Origin: BRHc4a sp049323755
Lineage (GTDB): Bacteria; Bacillota; Desulfotomaculia; Desulfotomaculales; Desulfocucumaceae
NCBI GenBank assembly: GCA_049323755.1
Contig: JBMOPE010000041.1
Location: 124,001 to 188,000 of the forward strand
DNA: 64,000 nt
Direction: 5' to 3'
How positions within the stretch are numbered: the stretch's first letter is position 1; every line of letters begins with the position of its first letter. Made by a program: the position numbers and the translations under genes. Shown here in pieces: positions 7,370-15,166 of the stretch. The notes under the pieces were generated by a model. The model ran no database searches. It was not told the origin of the DNA and worked only from the letters and a program-made list of their open reading frames with translations.

Positions 7370-7519
7370 CTGGGCGAAGAGCCGCAGGTGTTGCATGTGC
7401 CCGACATGGCTGGCCGCTATTACAGCATTCAGTTCACCGGCCCGTCGGACGGCAGCATCTTCGCCTATGTCGGGCGGCGCACTAAGCCGGCCGAAATATC
7501 GACCGGTGATTATCAATAA
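7370..7519 (+). pseudogene. Fragment of a DUF1254 protein
   Basis: The plus-strand frame LGEEPQVLHVPDMAGRYYSI, then QFTGPSDGSIFAYVGRRT and a stop at 7517-7519, resembles the internal segment of DUF1254 proteins, where a VPD-x-x-GRYY motif is followed by a region ending in G-x-RT. There is no start and the rest of the roughly 450-residue family is missing. Its 5' end abuts the serine-recombinase tail head-on, marking a recombination scar. Confidence 0.55.
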
Positions 7520-8034
7520 AACAATAATTATTTAGTTCCGAGAACAGTGATTATGTAACCTTCCTCATATTCAGTCATATTTGGCCATATTGGCCAATTT
7601 TTAATTTTGCTATAGTACCACTATTACGCAAAAAACAACTAGTTATGAATCAGCATATTTAACCAAAACCTTTATTTAGTAGGTTTTCATAGCTCATGTG
7701 CAAGGTTGCTTATATGGATCATTAAGAGCTCCCAACAAATAAACACAGCGAAAATAGATCTCCGTATTTCTTTGATTAACTTTGATTTAAATAATTGAAT
7801 AGTGACAAGATGTTTTTATAAGAATACCACGCTTCTTATAACTATTGAAAAGTCACCTTAATATTAAAAATAAAATATCCAGGAGGCTTCCAGTATCGTC
7901 ACAAAGAACATAATTGGTTTGCTTGCCGCAGGGTCGAAAGTCCAGCAATGCTACGGTATTTCACTTTTTTTAACAGTCGGACATCTATCCTTATCATTAT
8001 CCGATGCTAATTTCTGTGGTGTAGTCACAAGAAA
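7520..8034. other. AT-rich region without recognisable genes
   Basis: No frame here has an RBS plus convincing protein composition. The short frame near 7919-8107 overlaps the end of the minus-strand gene at 8035 and is treated as spurious. I see no terminal repeats or RNA genes. Confidence 0.5.
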
Positions 8035-8634
8035 TCAGTTATCCGATGCTGTTTTTTTCATATATAATTCTCTATCTTGGGGAGATTTGCTTGATAGATT
8101 AACATAGTTGCCTTCTTCATCAAACTCTATATCATCAGATAATATATTTTTTATAATATCTTTATACTCTATGGTTCCTTCCCATTTTTCGCCTTTATCA
8201 AGTGGGATATCTCTCAGTATTTGAGGCATTATACCACCATCATCTGACATTACTTCCCACGCAATAATAATCTTAACCCCATTTTCATCCTTTACAACTC
8301 TTTTTATTTGGGCGTGTGTTTCTTTGTAATAATATTTAGGCACAGGAAATATATCTTTAAAACGTATTTTTCTAACTTCCTTTTCCTTCATCCCGCTGAC
8401 GACTAATATATGTATAGTTCTATCATACTCGTGTGTACTACCAAAAAATAAACCGGAACTTTGCGTATAGGTCTCCCTTATTTCAACTTTCCCCTCCCCT
8501 GGCACTACACAGGACCAGTAGGGATTGCCCATTCTTACATTGTCACTCGAAACATTAAAAAATCTAATATATTGCCAGTAGATAACTGCAATGAATATAA
8601 GAATTAGGATAACAACCTTAATAAGTTTCTTCAT
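8035..8634 (-). CDS. Hypothetical membrane-anchored protein
   Basis: 199 residues beginning MKKLIKVVILILIFIAVIYW, a single N-terminal membrane anchor or uncleaved signal. A mostly beta-type extracytoplasmic region follows, with EGKVEIRETYTQSSGLFFGS and KKEVRKIRFKDIFPV-like strands. No family is recognised. The RBS GGGGGAG is 5 bases from the ATG, so translation is well supported. It is AT-rich like the island around it. The neighbouring UbiA fragment is on the same strand, upstream, about 70 bases away. Confidence 0.6.
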   Translation of the reverse strand: MKKLIKVVILILIFIAVIYWQYIRFFNVSSDNVRMGNPYWSCVVPGEGKVEIRETYTQSSGLFFGSTHEYDRTIHILVVSGMKEKEVRKIRFKDIFPVPKYYYKETHAQIKRVVKDENGVKIIIAWEVMSDDGGIMPQILRDIPLDKGEKWEGTIEYKDIIKNILSDDIEFDEEGNYVNLSSKSPQDRELYMKKTASDN

Positions 8635-8706
8635 TTGAACTCCCCCAGGAATTACCCAGATGTATTTGGCTGTATGCGCTCCAAAATTTATTCATCTAAT
8701 ATTAAT

Positions 8707-9454
8707 CTATAGCAAGTATAAAACAACTACAATTATGTAGCACATTATGGCTACAATATATGCCTTTCTCCTATAATTTAGTGTAGTGTTGCATTCTAAT
8801 TTAGTCACAATAATGAAATTAAATATAAACACCAGTACCATTAATAGGAGGGATATTGGTTTATACGTACCATACATAAGTGGAACAACAGCAATAATAT
8901 AGGCCGGGATCAAACCTAATTTCAACAATATCGCAGCCTTTTTATATCCCAGAACCACTGGAAGTGTTTTGACTCCCACCTGCCTGTCCCCCTCACAGTC
9001 CTTAAAATCCTTAACCATCGATGATACAGCAGCCAAAATGCCCAGGGAAGCTGCCATTATTACATGATTGGGAGCCAAAACGTATTGTGCCAGGCCTCCG
9101 CCCAAAAATGAACTGAAGCACCCAAACCCTATAACACTATTGGCCATTAATCCAAAGAGGCGCAGCCTGACCGGTGGGGCTGAATAAGTGTATCCTAGCA
9201 CCATACACATTATAATCAGTGCCTTTAACTCCACAGTCCCTTCTATAAGAGTCAGGATAAGAGCTGCTGCATATAGCAATATGGCGATAACAAACAGTGC
9301 CTGGCGGCTTATTGCACGGCTCGGTATTGGTCTATCCGGATTAACCACCCGGTCTATGTCAATGTCATAATAGTCGTTAAACAGGGCTGTTCCGGTCCAT
9401 ACCATGACCACCACCAGCCCCCCGAATCCGGCATGGGCCAAAGACCACGCCGGG
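8707..9454 (-). pseudogene. UbiA-family prenyltransferase, 5' end cut off by a transposon
   Basis: The frame carries the UbiA signature NDYYDIDIDRVVNPDRPIPS (first Asp-rich motif), the second motif DFKDCEGDRQVGVKTLPVVL, and about seven membrane segments. UbiA enzymes attach prenyl chains to aromatic or lipid acceptors in the membrane. About 40-45 N-terminal residues, including the first helix, are missing. The frame runs directly into the GGGGGTCAGG end of element copy 2 at about 9455. The other side of the element (10460 onward) does not encode the lost N-terminus, so a deletion accompanied or followed insertion. Confidence 0.85.
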
Positions 9455-9461
9455 CAATTAT

Positions 9462-10459
9462 GGGGGTCAGGCAATTATGGGGGTCAGGCTTTCATTTATG
9501 CATTCAACCGTACAATTACTTTCTCCAGTATTTTTCGCCCCTTATCGGTTTCTGCATTAGCGGACATTCTTGATAAAACCGAGATGTCTCTACCGATTAC
9601 AGACTGCAGCTCTGTCAGCGAAAAGCCTGCCCTTTTCGCTATTGCTATCAAAACTCCCCGGGCAATCCTTAACTCCTCACTCCTTTTAGATGAGTTCATT
9701 TCCGACAGCCCAAACCCTGTTATCTCCTTGACAGACTGCTCAATCTCTTTTATGGTAATCTTTCTAAGCAACTTCTCTTCTCGTTTGAGTTCCCTGTCTA
9801 CTCTATCAATGAACCTTTCATCTCCCACGATCTGTTGCTCTGTGGTCTTATAATATTTCATACCTTCGTCTTCTTCGGATTCGCTCATGAATTCCTTATA
9901 CTTTTTTCGGGCAATACTTAATCTTTCGGAAAAGATCCGTAGCACCTTTTCGGCATCCACAAGCTCACTGACTCCATCAATATAATCTCTCTGGCTGCTC
10001 CAGTGATACTCTTCAGGGAGCTTAACCAAACCCGCTCTTACCGGATTTTTGTGTATGTAGCGAACAAGTCCCAGTAAATAGTTGTCTTTGTCGCATAGAT
10101 AAGACTTATACCGCCCCTGGAAAAGATGCCCCACCTTGTTATATTTCTTATTAAAATATTGAGTATATGTAAAGTTTATCATCTGCATAATGCGCGCAAT
10201 TGGGTCTTTTGGGGTCTCCAGCAGAAGGTGGACATGGTTTGACATCAAAACATAGGCATAAAGAATAAAACCGCACTTCTGCTTATAACGCTTCAGGCGT
10301 TTAATATACTCAAGGCGGTCTGCATCATCAAGAAAAATGTTCTGTCGCTGATTTCCACGGACTATAATGTGATAAAAAGCACCGGGATATTGAATACGCG
10401 GTTTTCTAGCCATAGCACGAGTATATCACCTTATTTGCATATTTGAAAGCCTGACCCCC
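9462..10459 (-). mobile_element. Y1-transposase element, copy 2, full length
   Basis: Terminal inverted repeats GGGGGTCAGGCTTTCA (from 9479) and TGAAAGCCTGACCCCC (to 10459) bound a 981-bp element containing one intact transposase gene. The left boundary carries an exact 17-bp tandem duplication (9455-9471 and 9472-9488) made of seven flanking bases, CAATTAT, plus ten bases of the element end. The 16-bp ends are the same as in copy 1. Confidence 0.88.
9496..10413 (-). CDS. REP-associated/IS200-like Y1 transposase
   Basis: 305 residues. The N-terminal half is a Y1_Tnp HUH domain: YHIIVRGNQRQNIFLDDADR, the metal-binding HVHLLLE, then a helix with candidate catalytic Tyr in FTYTQYFNKKY, and VGHLFQGRYKSYL and RYIHKNPVRAG. 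The C-terminal about 110 residues (from TTEQQIVGDERF) resemble the helical DnaA-like domain found in REP-associated transposases. Such enzymes nick and rejoin single strands at structured ends. The gene is intact and lies within the short inverted repeats, so this copy could still be active. Confidence 0.92.
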   Translation of the reverse strand: MARKPRIQYPGAFYHIIVRGNQRQNIFLDDADRLEYIKRLKRYKQKCGFILYAYVLMSNHVHLLLETPKDPIARIMQMINFTYTQYFNKKYNKVGHLFQGRYKSYLCDKDNYLLGLVRYIHKNPVRAGLVKLPEEYHWSSQRDYIDGVSELVDAEKVLRIFSERLSIARKKYKEFMSESEEDEGMKYYKTTEQQIVGDERFIDRVDRELKREEKLLRKITIKEIEQSVKEITGFGLSEMNSSKRSEELRIARGVLIAIAKRAGFSLTELQSVIGRDISVLSRMSANAETDKGRKILEKVIVRLNA

Positions 10460-10622
10460 ATCACCTCTAAAACCATTACATACCTTACTACACCTATGAG
10501 GAGAATTCTAAAAACGGAAAAAGAATTAAGTGAGAAAATGCTATGGAAATCTATATTTACAGAAGATGATTTTAGAATATAAAAGATTGATATAAGTAAG
10601 GCTAATGAATTAAAACAGGGGG

Positions 10623-10898
10623 CTGACTCAAGAAGAATTAGCAGAAAAAGCAAATTTGTCAGTCTCATTTATGGGGCAAATTGAACGAGGCGAAAGGAAG
10701 TTAAGCGTTGACACTCTAGTAAAAATAGGCAACTCATTGGGTATTAGTTTTGATTACCTTTTACAAAGTGGTCAGCGATTAAAGCATGATACTGTTATAG
10801 ATGAATTGGTTTATACACTGAAAGGAAGAACACACAACGAAATTAGAATGATAATTGATGTTGCCAGAACAATTTTCAAACACTGCAAAATTAAGTAG
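10623..10898 (+). pseudogene. XRE-family regulator lacking its N-terminus
   Basis: In frame after a TAA at about 10608 the sequence reads GLTQEELAEKANLSVSFMGQ, IERGERKLSVDTLVKIGNSL and GISFDYLLQSG, a clear Cro/C1-type HTH (helices 2-5). An ORF tail of about 35 residues follows. The first helix and a start codon are missing; the nearest start is the TTG at 10656, inside the HTH. It is therefore probably a remnant, although a CTG start at the GLTQEE segment cannot be excluded. It lies next to transposon copy 2 and is followed by a good terminator. Confidence 0.6.
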
Positions 10899-10930
10899 TT
10901 TAGACAGGATTTAATCCGATGAAAAAGAAA

Positions 10931-10951
10931 GCCGCCATGGGCGGTTTTTTT
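10931..10951 (+). terminator. Rho-independent terminator
   Basis: CCGCC/GGCGG stem around ATG followed by seven T, 30 bases after the XRE frame stop. Confidence 0.85.
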
Positions 10952-11057
10952 ATAAACATCCTATAATTGATACTTCAAAAAAGACATGCATTAAGGCAAG
11001 GAATAGCAGCCCCATGTGCTGACATTTCGGAGGATTTTACCGGGTCTTGACGCAGAA

Positions 11058-11180
11058 GGCATTAAGGAATGCCGATCTGCCTGCAGGACGCAGGCGGAAG
11101 CCCGAACCGGCGCATGGATGCGACGTTGAGGGCGGTCGACATTCCGTTGCCGCCAAGTCTAGAGCCGGTTAATCCGGAGT
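11058..11180 (+). ncRNA. Cluster of short hairpins with GGA loops, possible CsrA-binding RNA
   Basis: In 65 bases there are three perfect small hairpins whose loops each contain GGA on the plus strand. They are GGCATT-AAGG-AATGCC (11058-11073; GGA spans the loop edge), GCCTGC-AGGAC-GCAGGC (11079-11095, extendable to about 9 pairs) and CGCA-TGGA-TGCG (11111-11122). GGCGG/CCGCC (11131-11154) and CCGG-TTAAT-CCGG follow. GGA in hairpin loops is the binding signature of CsrA/RsmA in CsrB-type sponge RNAs. The segment is much more G+C-rich than its surroundings and has no open frame. Promoter and 3' end are not clear: TATAAT at 10962 is a possible -10, and the tRNA terminator lies at 11268. Confidence 0.35.
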
Positions 11181-11267
11181 GACAGGCAGCATATGGGGTT
11201 GATATTCCAGGCCTGCCCCAGGGTTAATTTTTCTGTTATCCACTCTGCAAAATTTCCTGTATCAAAA

Positions 11268-11302
11268 CAAAAAACGTGGGATTCATCTCCCACGTTTTCT
11301 TG
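11268..11302. terminator. Terminator of tRNA-Leu
   Basis: AACGTGGGA...TCCCACGTT inverted repeat around ATTCATC, with a run rich in T on the minus strand. It lies directly downstream of the minus-strand tRNA-Leu and may act in both directions. Confidence 0.75.
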
Positions 11303-11308
11303 TTTGGT

Positions 11309-11391
11309 TGGTGTCGGAGGCGGGACTTGAACCCGCACGGTCTCCCATACGCCCCTCAAACGTACGCGTCTGCCTATTCCGCCACTCCGAC
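11309..11391 (-). tRNA. tRNA-Leu(GAG)
   Basis: The minus strand folds as a class II tRNA: acceptor GTCGGAG/CTCCGAC, D arm, anticodon stem TACGT/GCGTA with loop TTGAGGG (anticodon GAG). The long variable arm is followed by T arm GCGGG-TTCAAGT-CCCGC, discriminator A and encoded CCA. Its 3' 50 bases are duplicated at 1550-1599, suggesting use as an integration target. Confidence 0.95.
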
Positions 11392-11484
11392 TTGTCTGAC
11401 GTATCAGCGAAATCTATATTAACATAATTACCTGTTCCCCGTCAAGGGTGTACAGGCAGGAAATGATTGCCCGGCTTAAAAATA

Positions 11485-12426
11485 TTAGCCGGACAATCCT
11501 TTTTGCGCCCAGTATGCTTCAAACTGGCTGACCACTTTTTCAATGCTGTCCTTGTTCATCAGGGAGTCCAGCCATCTGCCGGGAATGGCGTCATAGCCAT
11601 AATAGGTTCCGGCAAGACCTCCGGTGAGGCAGCCGGCGGTATCGGCGTCCTCTCCCCTGTTGACCACGTCAACAAGGGCCTCCTCAAAGCTCCCGGTATT
11701 GAGGAAAGCCTGGACGGTGGCCGCCAGTGTGTCCAGGGAATTTCCCCTGGGTGGCACAGGAGAGGCCCCCTTTTGGATACTTTTTATCATGTGCCAGAAA
11801 AACTTGGAAGGCACAATGTTCATTTCCCTGCAAAAGCGGTCGGTGCGATCCAGCGCCCGGGTAACCATTTCCCTTTTTGACCCGCCTTCCGCGGAGTACC
11901 GCACAAGAATATTGTAAAAAATGCAGCAGGTGGCGCTTTCGTAGCTGTAGTGGGTGATAAGGCATACTTCCGCCGACCACTTGGCAATATTCTGCATGTC
12001 GGTCCAATACCCGAAAGTGACAGGCAGGGTACGCATCAGCCCGCCATTGCTGTCCATCTTGTTTAATGTCTGGGCGGTTTTCCGGGAGGCCTCCCTCCAG
12101 TTCCCGGTTTTCATGTAGTTGCCAATTGACTCTTTTGTAGTGGTGCCTATATCCCTGGGATTTGACTGGTACCAGCGAAGGAAGTTATGCCCTATTTCCT
12201 CCACTGGATAAGCAGGATTGGCCAGTATCCCCCTGGCCACATCCAATGTCATGCTGGTATCGTCGGTCCACTCACCGGGATCGAGGTTAAGCCAGCCTCC
12301 CCCCGTCATTTCCTTATAAGTGCCGTATTTTTCTTTAATATCTCCTGCGCCCATAGATTCAACCGGGCCGCCAAGGGCGTCGCCTATGGCAGACCCGAAA
12401 AAAGCCGCTCTGAGTATTTTTTTCAA
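11485..12426 (-). CDS. ADP-ribosylglycohydrolase family protein
   Basis: 313 residues with the family hallmarks. GSAIGDALGGPVESMGAGDI lies at the N-terminus, GEWTDDTSMTLDVARGIL carries metal-binding Asp residues, and NRGEDADTAGCLTGGLAGTY carries the C-terminal Asp cluster that binds two Mg ions. These enzymes (DraG, ARH relatives) release ADP-ribose from modified proteins or nucleic acids. The substrate is not indicated; no nitrogenase genes are nearby. Start is TTG with the RBS GGGGGAG nine bases upstream. It lies just outside the tRNA-bounded island and upstream of a lytic-transglycosylase gene on the same strand (25 bp gap), so it may be co-transcribed with it. Confidence 0.92.
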   Translation of the reverse strand: MKKILRAAFFGSAIGDALGGPVESMGAGDIKEKYGTYKEMTGGGWLNLDPGEWTDDTSMTLDVARGILANPAYPVEEIGHNFLRWYQSNPRDIGTTTKESIGNYMKTGNWREASRKTAQTLNKMDSNGGLMRTLPVTFGYWTDMQNIAKWSAEVCLITHYSYESATCCIFYNILVRYSAEGGSKREMVTRALDRTDRFCREMNIVPSKFFWHMIKSIQKGASPVPPRGNSLDTLAATVQAFLNTGSFEEALVDVVNRGEDADTAGCLTGGLAGTYYGYDAIPGRWLDSLMNKDSIEKVVSQFEAYWAQKGLSG

Positions 12427-12451
12427 CTCTATACACTCCCCCGACTAACAG

Positions 12452-13045
12452 TTATTTTTTGTTTTCCGGCTTATCATAAAGGTATTTGTAGGCCTGGTCG
12501 TAAAACAGTATTTTTCTTATGAACTGCCGGGTTTCCGGATAGGGAATCTGGTCTACCCTTGCCCGATCCCCATCCCATATGCCCTGATCGATCCATTTCT
12601 TCACATTGCCGCCTCCGGCGTTGTATGCTGCCAGGGCCTCAACGGTGTTTCCCCCGTATTCTCTTCTTAGATCACTTATATAAGCAGCGCCGATTTTTAT
12701 GTTTATTTCCGGATTAAAAAGCAAATCAGGGCTATAGTTTCTTATTCCAATATCTCCGGCCACCTGCCTGCCGGTTTCGGGCATTACCTGCATAAGACCC
12801 CTGGCCCCCTTAACTGATACAGCCCTGGGGTTGTAGTTGCTCTCGGTTTTTATCACTGCCGCCAGAAGGTACCCGTCAATCCCCACTCCCGCGGCTTCAC
12901 TGAAAATAATCTGGCGGTACGGTATAGGAAAAAAGAACCTGCCTATATCGCCGGCATTTAGTACAAGGAGAACAATAACAGCCAGTAAAACTATTTTAAC
13001 TGCGCTAAACTTCTTTTTCCGTCGGCTAAAGGACAATACAATCAC
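12452..13045 (-). CDS. Membrane-anchored lytic transglycosylase (SLT domain)
   Basis: 197 residues: one N-terminal membrane segment (VKIVLLAVIVLLVLNAGDIG), then a Slt70-like catalytic domain. It contains AAVIKTESNYNPRAVSVKGA (catalytic Glu), GLMQVMPETG, NPEINIKIGAAYISDL and EALAAYNAGGGNVKKW. These enzymes cleave the MurNAc-GlcNAc bond of peptidoglycan with 1,6-anhydro formation. The short size, without other domains, is typical for Firmicute YjbJ-like enzymes. It sits immediately downstream of coaE on the same strand (47 bp). Confidence 0.92.
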   Translation of the reverse strand: MIVLSFSRRKKKFSAVKIVLLAVIVLLVLNAGDIGRFFFPIPYRQIIFSEAAGVGIDGYLLAAVIKTESNYNPRAVSVKGARGLMQVMPETGRQVAGDIGIRNYSPDLLFNPEINIKIGAAYISDLRREYGGNTVEALAAYNAGGGNVKKWIDQGIWDGDRARVDQIPYPETRQFIRKILFYDQAYKYLYDKPENKK

Positions 13046-13092
13046 TCACTCCAGGGAGGCCGCTTCCCGGCATTGCCGGGCCTGTCCGGCCC

Positions 13093-13707
13093 TCATTTGT
13101 TTGACAAGGACTGTTGAATCAGCTCATTCCATATGGTATTTACCTGAGACAGGGTGCTGCTCACAGGACCATCATTGTTTATGACCCTGTCTGCATACCT
13201 GCACTTTTCTTCCTGAGGCATCTGGGCGTTTATCCGCTTTATAACTTCCTCTTCGGAAAGTCCGCTCCTGGACATTACCCTTTTTATCTGGGCATCGCGG
13301 CTGACTGTAACAACCCAGGTCTCGTCCATCATCTGGTGCCAGCCGGACTCAATCAGAAGAGGGACCTCCAACACCAGAGCCGGAGCCTTTCCATGTCCCT
13401 GACGGTATTCTGAAATCTTATCACTGACCCTTTTAAATATTTCAGGGTGTACTATTTCTTCGAGCCTGGTTCTGGCTTCCGGGTCATTAAACACAATTGA
13501 AGCCATTTTTGCCCGGTCAAGCTCTCCTTTTTCATCAATTACCCCGTGCCCGAATTCCACAGCTATCTTTTCCAGCCCCGGAGTACCAGGGGCCACCGCT
13601 TCCCGTGCCAGCCTGTCGGTGTCAATAACCTCGGCCCCCAATTGGGCAAGCTGCCGGGAAACAGTACTTTTCCCGCTGCCTATATTGCCGGTAATACCTA
13701 TAATCAT
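13093..13707 (-). CDS. coaE: Dephospho-CoA kinase
   Basis: From the ATG at 13707 the product is 204 residues, the usual CoaE size. It starts MIIGITGNIGSGKSTVSRQL (P-loop), followed by GAEVIDTDRLAREAV, PEIFKRVSDKI, LEVPLLIESGWHQMMD and VMSRSGLSEEEVIKRINAQM. CoaE phosphorylates the 3' hydroxyl of dephospho-CoA in the last step of CoA synthesis. A longer in-frame start exists (13809), but it would add 34 unrelated residues before the P-loop, so the internal ATG with GGGG nine bases upstream is preferred. Confidence 0.95.
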   Translation of the reverse strand: MIIGITGNIGSGKSTVSRQLAQLGAEVIDTDRLAREAVAPGTPGLEKIAVEFGHGVIDEKGELDRAKMASIVFNDPEARTRLEEIVHPEIFKRVSDKISEYRQGHGKAPALVLEVPLLIESGWHQMMDETWVVTVSRDAQIKRVMSRSGLSEEEVIKRINAQMPQEEKCRYADRVINNDGPVSSTLSQVNTIWNELIQQSLSNK

Positions 13708-13843
13708 AAAAAAGAACCCCATTAGTTTAATTCTCTCTATTATATAATAAACGAAAGAACCTAAATTGTTTGCTAAAACGCACAAAACTGTTATATTAAT
13801 ATTAAACAAGCATATGTCCTGAAAAAGAAAACCGCCCGGGAGG

Positions 13844-14656
13844 ATGAAGCCCTTGATTACATTGAATAAAACTATCTTTGCAATGCCCCCCCAAATTCGT
13901 CAGAAAATGTTTTCAGGAGAATATGAAAGAGTGGGAGGAATAATAAAAGAAAAATCCTCCGGTAAGATCATTTATCTCCTTGTCGATAAATTAAGCGAGG
14001 AAAAGGATCATAACAGTGTAAGTGTATCAGTGCCGGAGATACTTAACAGCACGCTTAAATTCCTTACTGCGGGACAGGTAAGAACCTATATAGAAATTCT
14101 AAATAGAGACCTGGACGCACAAAATATTCAGATTAAGCCCGAAGACCTGTCTATAATAATTGAATCCACCGAACTTATCAATATGAGCGGCCTCAGCCAG
14201 GAAGACCTTGAGAGGGTTTCCGAAAATATGATTAAGGTGTACACCAGGTATCGTGACATATTCACAAAGTATCTTAAAGACCTTGACAGGCCCAAGGATA
14301 TACAGAGCTTCCCCTTTATAAAAATAACCCTGTTAGTGGCTGTTATTGCAGCCAAGCTGTGCAAGCAGTCAAACAATATTCCCAAAGCCCTTGAATGGGT
14401 CCGGATGACGTACACAGTCATTGTCGATGCAATAAAAGCCTACTGCCTCATTAACAGTAAAACTGAAAAGGATTTAGACCACTTTACAGCAATATCCAGG
14501 TACCCGGCCAGTGAATTCTTCAAGGAGCTCAGGGAAGTTTTGGCCAGCCCGGCAAACAAGCCCAAATACAAGTTTCCTCCTATGGAAGCCATATATCTGT
14601 GGAATTGTGCGGAGTACCTGGAGGGATACCAGCTGGAACTGGAAAGCATGCTGTAA
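13844..14656 (+). CDS. Hypothetical 270-residue helical protein
   Basis: No family recognised. The protein is soluble and mostly alpha-helical. It has an N-terminal module with QIRQKMFSGEYERVGGIIKE and KIIYLLVDKL, a middle part with NRDLDAQNIQIKPEDLSIII, and a C-terminal hydrophobic helix region SFPFIKITLLVAVIAAKLCK that is probably buried, not membrane-spanning. RBS GGGAGG is six bases before the ATG. It is a single-gene unit divergent from coaE and convergent with the 14660 gene (3 bp apart). Confidence 0.6.
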   Translation: MKPLITLNKTIFAMPPQIRQKMFSGEYERVGGIIKEKSSGKIIYLLVDKLSEEKDHNSVSVSVPEILNSTLKFLTAGQVRTYIEILNRDLDAQNIQIKPEDLSIIIESTELINMSGLSQEDLERVSENMIKVYTRYRDIFTKYLKDLDRPKDIQSFPFIKITLLVAVIAAKLCKQSNNIPKALEWVRMTYTVIVDAIKAYCLINSKTEKDLDHFTAISRYPASEFFKELREVLASPANKPKYKFPPMEAIYLWNCAEYLEGYQLELESML

Positions 14657-14659
14657 AAA

Positions 14660-15061
14660 CTACTTTATTATAACTATGTCAGCATACTGGTCCGGGTCGA
14701 AGCCGGTATCATATTCAATAGCGTCAAAATCTCCGGGATATGTCTCCCGTAGATACAGAAGCAGAGGTATCATCACCTGTTTTATTCCTGCCTGGATTCC
14801 GGGCATGGTACAGGTTTCCAAAAGCTCTTTCCACTGGCTTGTGTTGTAACTGTACACAAGCCTTGTTTTTGTAGCGCCTTCAGTTATCTCGGTGGGAAAT
14901 CTGAATGTCTGATCTCCCTCAAATATCCTCTGGGTAGCCACCGAAAGGGGTGCTCCCCCGCTGTAAACAGCTATGGCGGTGATTATCCCATCATTCTTAA
15001 AGCCCTCTGCACCGTCAGGGGGCTCCACCAGCACTATCGGCTTAGCCTGCAACATAACCAC
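14660..15061 (-). CDS. Hypothetical 133-residue protein
   Basis: Contains an N-terminal MVMLQAKPIVLVEPPDG, a beta-rich middle with GGAPLSVATQRIFEGDQTFR, and a C-terminus ending in QYADIVIIK. No signal peptide, no recognised domain. It converges with the 13844 gene at three bases. Coding potential is supported by length and composition only. Confidence 0.55.
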   Translation of the reverse strand: MVMLQAKPIVLVEPPDGAEGFKNDGIITAIAVYSGGAPLSVATQRIFEGDQTFRFPTEITEGATKTRLVYSYNTSQWKELLETCTMPGIQAGIKQVMIPLLLYLRETYPGDFDAIEYDTGFDPDQYADIVIIK

Positions 15062-15166
15062 TCCGCTTATATTTTTATTGTATGTATTATATATTTTTTA
15101 CCACTATATATAAAGTTTTTACTAAGCAATGAAAATAAAAAAAGGCCTGAAATTATATAAATAATT

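Larger units (their letters stand above)
1550..11358. mobile_element. Candidate decayed genomic island bounded by tRNA-Leu direct repeats
   Basis: The interval lies between the tRNA-Leu 3' half and the intact tRNA-Leu, in the geometry expected for integration at the 3' half of a tRNA gene. Its content is accessory: arr, an alpha/beta hydrolase, an immunity-like fragment, Y1-transposase elements, serine-recombinase debris and small unknown ORFs. Much of it is truncated or frameshifted. No tyrosine integrase remains, so the element would now be immobile. An alternative is that the repeat is a relic of a tRNA duplication with later, unrelated insertions. Confidence 0.5.

Noticed and set aside
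9404..9853. Long plus-strand ORFs opposite the transposases
   Set aside because: They are mirror frames of the minus-strand transposase genes and have no RBS or domain.
12837..13184. Plus-strand ORF opposite coaE and the transglycosylase
   Set aside because: Crosses two well-supported minus-strand genes without any recognisable domain.
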